A DNA stretch of 10,402 bases from Candidatus Aenigmatarchaeota archaeon. GTDB taxonomy: Archaea; Aenigmatarchaeota; Aenigmatarchaeia; QMZS01. Under the pieces are notes generated by a model, which searched no databases, was not told the DNA's origin, and saw only the letters and a list, made by a program, of their open reading frames with translations. A program made the position numbers and the translations under genes. This document shows, in pieces, positions 7,001-10,402 of this stretch (positions are counted from its first letter, which is position 1; each line of letters begins with the position of its first letter). The stretch is taken from contig QMZS01000025.1 of NCBI GenBank assembly GCA_003663295.1, positions 1 through 10,402 of the forward strand. Direction: 5' to 3'.

Positions 7001-7579
7001 ATGGCAAACCCATATTTTATTGTCTCAATAGAAACAGTCCCGATTGAAATTGAGAAATACATAAATTTGGACGAAGATTCAAAAAGGGAATTATTAAACC
7101 CAATTGACTCAAAAATAATAGCTATTGGGATACGGTGCCAGAATAAAAATAAAATCTTCTGTGGGGAAAATGAAAAAGAGATTCTAGATAAATTTTGGTT
7201 TGAATGGAATCTAATTACAAAAGGAAGTTCTTATAATTTAATAATCGGGTTCAACATTTCGAGTTTTGATATACCTTTTATCGCAACAAGAAGTTTTATT
7301 AATGGCAATATTATATCGCCGTTTTCTTTGAAACAAATGATTGATTTAAGAGATAAAATAAATGCTTACAGGTATGGAAAAACCAGAGGGAAACTTAAAG
7401 AATACGCTTCTTTGTTAAAACTAAAAACCTCAGAAATCGAAGGAAAGGATATTGCAAAATTGTATTCTGACAAAGACCTTGATAAAATAAAATCCCACCT
7501 TTCAGATAATCTTAAAGTTATTGAGGGGTTGTATAAAAGAGCAGTCGAAACAAATATAATTAAAATAAACCGATGGTAA
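7001..7579 (+). CDS. PolB-type 3'-5' exonuclease-like protein with altered catalytic residues
   Basis: A 192-residue protein with the RNase H-like exonuclease fold of the family related to the DNA polymerase B exonuclease domain. The ExoI strand reads FIVSIETVP, where active members have FDIET: Ser9 stands where the metal-binding Asp is expected, though Glu11 is kept. ExoII is intact (GFNISSFDIPFI, with Asn85 and Asp90). ExoIII keeps Asp169 (SHLSDNLKVIEGLY), but the Tyr usually four residues earlier is Ser165. The core segment KLKEYASLLKL matches the helix before ExoIII. Loss of the first Asp predicts weak or no nuclease activity, so it may bind DNA or act as a pseudoenzyme. No polymerase domain is attached. 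There is no strong Shine-Dalgarno; an A/T-rich cttttataattaatt runs into the ATG. A DEDDh exonuclease gene follows 83 bases later. Confidence 0.75.
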   Translation: MANPYFIVSIETVPIEIEKYINLDEDSKRELLNPIDSKIIAIGIRCQNKNKIFCGENEKEILDKFWFEWNLITKGSSYNLIIGFNISSFDIPFIATRSFINGNIISPFSLKQMIDLRDKINAYRYGKTRGKLKEYASLLKLKTSEIEGKDIAKLYSDKDLDKIKSHLSDNLKVIEGLYKRAVETNIIKINRW

Positions 7580-7662
7580 ACATTATTGATGTTCCTGTTA
7601 ATAAAGACAATAAAACCTATATGATAAACTCCGCTCTTAGTAAAAATAATTGATGGTAAATT

Positions 7663-8238
7663 ATGTATTTATTCTTTGATACTGAGACAACGGGTCTCCC
7701 AAAAGATTACAAAGCCCCAATCTCAGAACTTGATAACTGGCCAAGACTGGTGCAAATTGCCTGGTTGAAATACACGGATTCAGGAGAGAAGTTGCTGGAG
7801 AAAAACTATGTAATTAAACCACAGGGGTTTATTATTCCGGAAAGAGCCTCAAAAATTCATGGGATTACAAATGAAATGGCTATGAATGAAGGAGTTGAAT
7901 TGAAAAGCGTTTTAATTGAATTCTCGGAAATTCTAAATAAATCAAAAACTCTCGTCGCCCATAATATTAGTTTTGATGAAAAAATTATCGGGGCTGAATT
8001 CTTAAGAAATGATATTCAAAGCAATCTTTTGGAAATTCAGAAAATCTGCACCATGAAAGCCTCAATGGATTTTTGCAAAATACCCTGCAGATACCGAAGA
8101 TATAAATGGCCTAATTTATCAGAGCTTCACAGCATATTATTTAATAAACCTCTCCTGAACGGACACGATGCTATGATTGATACAACTGCCTGCGCTAAAT
8201 GTTTTTTTGAGTTAAAATCCAGAGGGGTTATCGATTGA
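7663..8238 (+). CDS. DnaQ-like DEDDh 3'-5' exonuclease
   Basis: A 191-residue stand-alone exonuclease of the DNA polymerase III epsilon superfamily. All motifs are present: ExoI FDTETTG (Asp6, Glu8), ExoII AHNISFD (His100, Asp105) and ExoIII HDAMIDTTA (His168, Asp173). Asp6, Glu8, Asp105 and Asp173 bind the two metal ions and His168 is the general base. Such proteins degrade DNA or RNA from the 3' end for proofreading, repair or RNA trimming; which applies is unknown. The insertion KWPNLSELHSILF before ExoIII matches the family's DNA-binding helix region. No BRCT, helicase or polymerase domain is fused. The subfamily is common in bacteria, so past transfer is possible. The ATG lacks a clear Shine-Dalgarno, and the spacing to the PolB-exo-like gene allows co-transcription. 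Confidence 0.9.
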   Translation: MYLFFDTETTGLPKDYKAPISELDNWPRLVQIAWLKYTDSGEKLLEKNYVIKPQGFIIPERASKIHGITNEMAMNEGVELKSVLIEFSEILNKSKTLVAHNISFDEKIIGAEFLRNDIQSNLLEIQKICTMKASMDFCKIPCRYRRYKWPNLSELHSILFNKPLLNGHDAMIDTTACAKCFFELKSRGVID

Positions 8239-8280
8239 GATCTTCAATAAAACTCTATTAATAGAAATCATAAAATTATT

Positions 8281-9249
8281 ATGCCTAATAAAAAATCAGT
8301 TAATGTAAAAACCAAAAAATCTTCTGAAAATAAAACTTTCAATAAGAAAACAAAAACCATTCAAAAGAAAAAACTCAATAATATTTCTAAAAAGAAAACA
8401 AAAATCACTCAAAAGAAAAAACTCAATAATATTTCTAAAAAGAAAACACTAAAACACAATATAATTCATCTTGAATCCGAAGTCAATTCTCTGGGAAGAA
8501 AGTTTGAGAAAACCGCGGACAGGAAATGCGAAAGAACAGAGTGCTGGTTTAATAAAAATCTTGGGTGGGCAGGTCCGTTAATCTCAGGAATATTTGGATG
8601 GCTATTTTTTGTTTTTGGGGTCTGGGTGTTAAGATTTATGAATTTCTATATAAAGAATAATATCCTCTCAGGAATACATTTATTTTTTCTTGCAAATTTA
8701 GGTTTGTTTTTTCTTATATTTCTTTTCTTCTCGTATACCTCATATTTTTCCAGGAACTGCAAAAAAGCTTATCTGCTTTTTTCCCCCATCCTAAATGCAT
8801 TGGGTTTTATAATAGGTGTCTGGGTTGTTTTGCGTATAATAGGAATCATTGGAATTTATGAGAATATTTCAACAATTTATACTATTGCTTTTTATATGGA
8901 AAAAAACCTATTTTGGATCTTCTGGTTTGTTATCTTATTCGGATATTTCATTCTACTGGTTAATATACTTTCAAAAGAATCTATAAAAAACACAAAAAAG
9001 AATATTATGGTAAAGAAAACTTCTAAAACAAAAACATCCAAAAAAGAAATTAAAAGAATTTACAGGTCTGGAGAAGAAAGAATTCTTGGCGGAGTGTGCG
9101 GGGGTATTGCAGAACATTTAAATGTTGACCCTGTGTTAATCAGACTTCTCTGGGTGCTTGGAAGTCTTGCCTGGGGGGCGGGAATTTTTCTGTATATAAT
9201 TGCGTGGGTAATAATTCCAAGAAATCCTGAACACGAGTGGGAGGATTAA
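8281..9249 (+). CDS. PspC-domain multi-pass membrane protein with Lys-rich N-terminus
   Basis: A 322-residue protein. Residues 1-60 are an extreme Lys/Asn/Ser/Thr-rich tail containing a tandem 16-residue repeat. Residues 61-90 form a charged, probably helical stretch (HLESEVNSLGRKFEKT). About four membrane helices follow between 93 and 235. A second Lys-rich linker (236-255) leads to a C-terminal PspC domain (about 256-316), recognisable by YRSGEERILGGVCGGIAEHL, the VDPVLIRLLWVL segment and the final helix ending AWVIIPRNP. PspC domains belong to bacterial envelope-stress systems. Archaea carry them in multi-pass proteins of this layout with unknown roles, plausibly membrane-stress sensing or nucleoid/membrane tethering. 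The basic tail could bind nucleic acid or acidic lipid (inference). No Shine-Dalgarno is seen. The stop lies 15 bases from the convergent radical SAM stop. Confidence 0.82.
   Translation: MPNKKSVNVKTKKSSENKTFNKKTKTIQKKKLNNISKKKTKITQKKKLNNISKKKTLKHNIIHLESEVNSLGRKFEKTADRKCERTECWFNKNLGWAGPLISGIFGWLFFVFGVWVLRFMNFYIKNNILSGIHLFFLANLGLFFLIFLFFSYTSYFSRNCKKAYLLFSPILNALGFIIGVWVVLRIIGIIGIYENISTIYTIAFYMEKNLFWIFWFVILFGYFILLVNILSKESIKNTKKNIMVKKTSKTKTSKKEIKRIYRSGEERILGGVCGGIAEHLNVDPVLIRLLWVLGSLAWGAGIFLYIIAWVIIPRNPEHEWED
8353..8448 (+). repeat. Two-unit 48-bp in-frame tandem repeat
   Basis: Units 8353-8400 and 8401-8448 differ at only two positions (aaaaccattc versus aaaatcactc at their starts). They encode KTIQKKKLNNISKKKT and KITQKKKLNNISKKKT. 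Because 48 is a multiple of three, copy-number change would alter the length of the basic tail without breaking the PspC gene. Confidence 0.9.
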
Positions 9250-9264
9250 TTTGTCCAACTTAAT

Positions 9265-10134
9265 TTATAACTCATTCAAATGTTTGTAACAATTGATAGG
9301 ATAAAATTCTTCGTTTATTTGTTCTTTTTTATAATGTATTTTCTCTGCTAAATAATCCAGAGCGGTTTCTCGGTCCATATCCATCAAATCATTTGCAGAA
9401 CATATAGGTTCATCCTGTTTGTAAAGACAATATAAAAATTCACCTTTTGGGTTAGTAACTAGCTCACCCATTTTATCAGATCCAACGCATTTTCCGAAAC
9501 ATTCATTTTTGGGATGGATTTCTGTATATTTAGAACATTTATAATGGTAAATATTTGAATCAAATTCAAAATCCGACCAATTTTTTACTGCTCTTTTAGA
9601 AGGAATTATTCTATATGGTCGGTCATCCCCAATAGAAAGACCCATGAGATAATTATTAGAGAATGCATACCCCACAATCTCTTTTATTTCTTCTTTAGTA
9701 ATCTTATGAAGTTTATCATGACTTATAGCAATCCTGTCTTTTGAATCTAATTTTTTTAAACTATCCCATATTTCTGTATCTTTTTCGATTAGAGGCAACC
9801 CAGAAGAAATAATTATAACTCCATATTTTTTGTTTTTTAGATAATCTATGATTTCTGCAAAATCTTCATGTATCAATGGCTCGCCGCCACTTAAAATAAC
9901 ATCAGTATTTCTTACATTAATCATATTTTTAGCTCTATTTTCAGGTTTAAATGTATTTAAAATGGATTTTATAGTATCGAAGTCCATATCGATTCTTTTG
10001 TTTGAATCAGGTGAAACAGAATCCATGTAGCAATGTTTGCAAGTATCAGGACATGCATTGGTTATATGAAAATGAATTAGGGAATCTCTCGCTCTTTCAT
10101 ATTCACGAATAAAATCATCTTCGCATGTTGCCAT
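9265..10134 (-). CDS. Radical SAM protein with C-terminal Cys-rich (SPASM/twitch-like) region
   Basis: A 289-residue protein. ACPDTCKHCYM gives the CxxxCxxC motif (Cys28, Cys32, Cys35) that binds the SAM-cleaving 4Fe-4S cluster, and LSGGEP (82-86) is the SAM-binding motif. The C-terminal part has Cys200, 212, 216, 236, 245 and 282. The segment TNPKGEFLYCLY resembles the turn that introduces a cluster Cys in SPASM/twitch domains, so an auxiliary Fe-S cluster is likely. Such enzymes often modify peptides or proteins, but I see no precursor-peptide gene next to it, so the substrate is unknown. It is preceded by its own TATA-like element and then an insertion sequence. It is convergent with the PspC gene. 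The start ATG fits a leaderless or very short-leader transcript. Confidence 0.87.
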   Translation of the reverse strand: MATCEDDFIREYERARDSLIHFHITNACPDTCKHCYMDSVSPDSNKRIDMDFDTIKSILNTFKPENRAKNMINVRNTDVILSGGEPLIHEDFAEIIDYLKNKKYGVIIISSGLPLIEKDTEIWDSLKKLDSKDRIAISHDKLHKITKEEIKEIVGYAFSNNYLMGLSIGDDRPYRIIPSKRAVKNWSDFEFDSNIYHYKCSKYTEIHPKNECFGKCVGSDKMGELVTNPKGEFLYCLYKQDEPICSANDLMDMDRETALDYLAEKIHYKKEQINEEFYPINCYKHLNEL

Positions 10135-10160
10135 AATAATTACTATTATTTAAAAGTAAA

Positions 10161-10167
10161 TATAAAG
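10161..10167 (-). promoter_or_regulatory. Candidate TATA box for the radical SAM gene
   Basis: On the minus strand the sequence reads ctttata followed by tttac, 27-33 bases before the ATG. This is where an archaeal TATA box would stand if transcription starts at or just before the start codon. No Shine-Dalgarno is visible, in line with leaderless translation. Confidence 0.5.
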
Positions 10168-10202
10168 AGATATTTTGAATCAGAAGGCTCCATAGAAATC
10201 CT

Positions 10203-10227
10203 ATGATTTAGCCGAAGGCTAAATCAT
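10203..10227. repeat. Perfect 11-bp hairpin with GAA loop
   Basis: ATGATTTAGCC (10203-10213) and GGCTAAATCAT (10217-10227) are exact inverted copies around GAA, ending 2 bases before the transposase ATG. A smaller inverted pair, CATAG (10191-10195) and CTATG (10201-10205), overlaps its 5' arm, so the two folds are mutually exclusive. It may limit transposase translation from outside transcripts or form part of the IS end. No T-run follows, so it is not a typical terminator. Confidence 0.8.
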
Positions 10228-10229
10228 TT

Positions 10230-10402
10230 ATGGTAAGAAAAATCTCTAGATTTAGGAAATCTATACGGAAAATATTGCATATTCTCTCAGGAAATGTGAA
10301 TCTCTATTCCTCAAAGTTCTCAAAGAAAACCTATAATCAACATCAATTAATCGTTCTTAACTGCCTTAAAACACAGTTAGATTTAGGTTATGAAAAATTT
10401 AC
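10230..10402 (+). CDS. Probable DDE transposase, N-terminal fragment (3' partial)
   Basis: The ATG at 10230 opens a frame that continues to the window edge (57 codons). It begins MVRKISRFRKSIRKILHI and includes SKKTYNQHQLIVLNCLKTQL and then DLGYEKF. The basic N-terminus, and the pattern of a Lys/Tyr segment followed by QHQL, a hydrophobic helix and a [LY]-G-Y element, is characteristic of the N-terminal region of IS5/IS1182-like DDE transposases, recalled by pattern. The catalytic triad would lie beyond the window. An in-frame TAG at 10209-10211 lies inside the hairpin, so translation cannot start further upstream. No Shine-Dalgarno is present between hairpin and ATG. Confidence 0.65.
   Translation, partial: MVRKISRFRKSIRKILHILSGNVNLYSSKFSKKTYNQHQLIVLNCLKTQLDLGYEKF

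Larger units (their letters stand above)
10187..10402 (+). mobile_element. Left end of an insertion sequence (truncated by the window edge)
   Basis: A probable transposase frame begins at 10230 and is preceded by structured non-coding DNA. The candidate terminal repeat starts near ggctccatagaaatcc (10187), which resembles ends of IS elements in methanogens as I remember them. The other end and target duplication are outside the window, so the left border is approximate. The insertion lies about 20 bases beyond the radical SAM TATA-like box and could separate that gene from older upstream control sites. Confidence 0.55.

Noticed and set aside
7573..7653. A 26-codon frame beginning MVNIIDVPVNKDNKT between the two exonuclease genes
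   Set aside because: It overlaps the end of the upstream gene, has no recognisable match or ribosome-binding site, and is short enough to occur by chance in A/T-rich DNA. A repeated gatggtaaa at both ends is intriguing but too short to interpret.
9848..10030. Plus-strand open frame opposite the radical SAM gene
   Set aside because: It covers the antisense of the SAM-binding region of a well-supported gene, and its translation has no recognisable features.
1..10402. CRISPR array, riboswitch or replication origin
   Set aside because: No regularly spaced repeats, conserved aptamer-like cores or clustered origin-type repeats were seen on either strand; the repeats present are in-frame protein repeats or the IS hairpin.

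Overview
The window looks like a piece of an AT-rich archaeal chromosome, most likely from a DPANN lineage near Woesearchaeota/Pacearchaeota. This is inferred from several traits: a tRNA-Glu interrupted by archaeal-type (bulge-helix-bulge) introns, start codons mostly without Shine-Dalgarno sequences, A/T-rich TATA-like upstream regions, a PspC-domain membrane protein of archaeal layout, and a very large secreted protein with the Ig-like and deacetylase-like modules common in those genomes. No rRNA or other decisive marker is present, so the lineage is not proven.

Layout. Positions 3-4337 (+) hold most of a giant cell-surface protein whose N-terminus lies off the left edge. It carries one intact NodB/CE4 deacetylase domain, three related but degenerate units, three Cys-rich DUF4215-like linkers, an acidic MopE-like motif and a C-terminal membrane anchor. 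An amino-acid permease (4360-5481, +) follows after 22 bases. On the minus strand, a four- or five-helix membrane protein (5818-6309) lies upstream of a small unrecognised protein (5494-5760). Divergent from them is tRNA-Glu(CUC), 6339-6518, with one intron in the D-loop (30 nt) and one in the T-loop (75 nt) and none at the usual site 37/38.

Next comes a minimal nucleotidyltransferase antitoxin of the HEPN/MNT type (6602-6886). Its HEPN toxin partner is reduced to a stub with an internal deletion and frameshift (6883-6973). Two DEDD-superfamily exonuclease-fold genes follow: a PolB-exo-like protein lacking its first catalytic Asp (7001-7579) and an intact DEDDh DnaQ-like exonuclease (7663-8238). 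A Lys-rich, multi-pass PspC-domain protein (8281-9249) converges on a radical SAM protein on the minus strand (9265-10134). The right edge is the start of an insertion sequence: a hairpin and the first 57 codons of a probable DDE transposase (10230 to the end).

How the genes relate. The left third is envelope-oriented (surface hydrolase, permease, small membrane protein). The middle is a tRNA gene followed by toxin-antitoxin wreckage and nucleases. The right end shows mobile-element activity. There is no single obvious multigene system. The strongest unusual signals are the doubly interrupted tRNA, the decayed HEPN/MNT pair, the multi-deacetylase surface protein and the exonuclease-fold protein with altered catalytic residues. 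No stretch over 300 bases lacks a gene.
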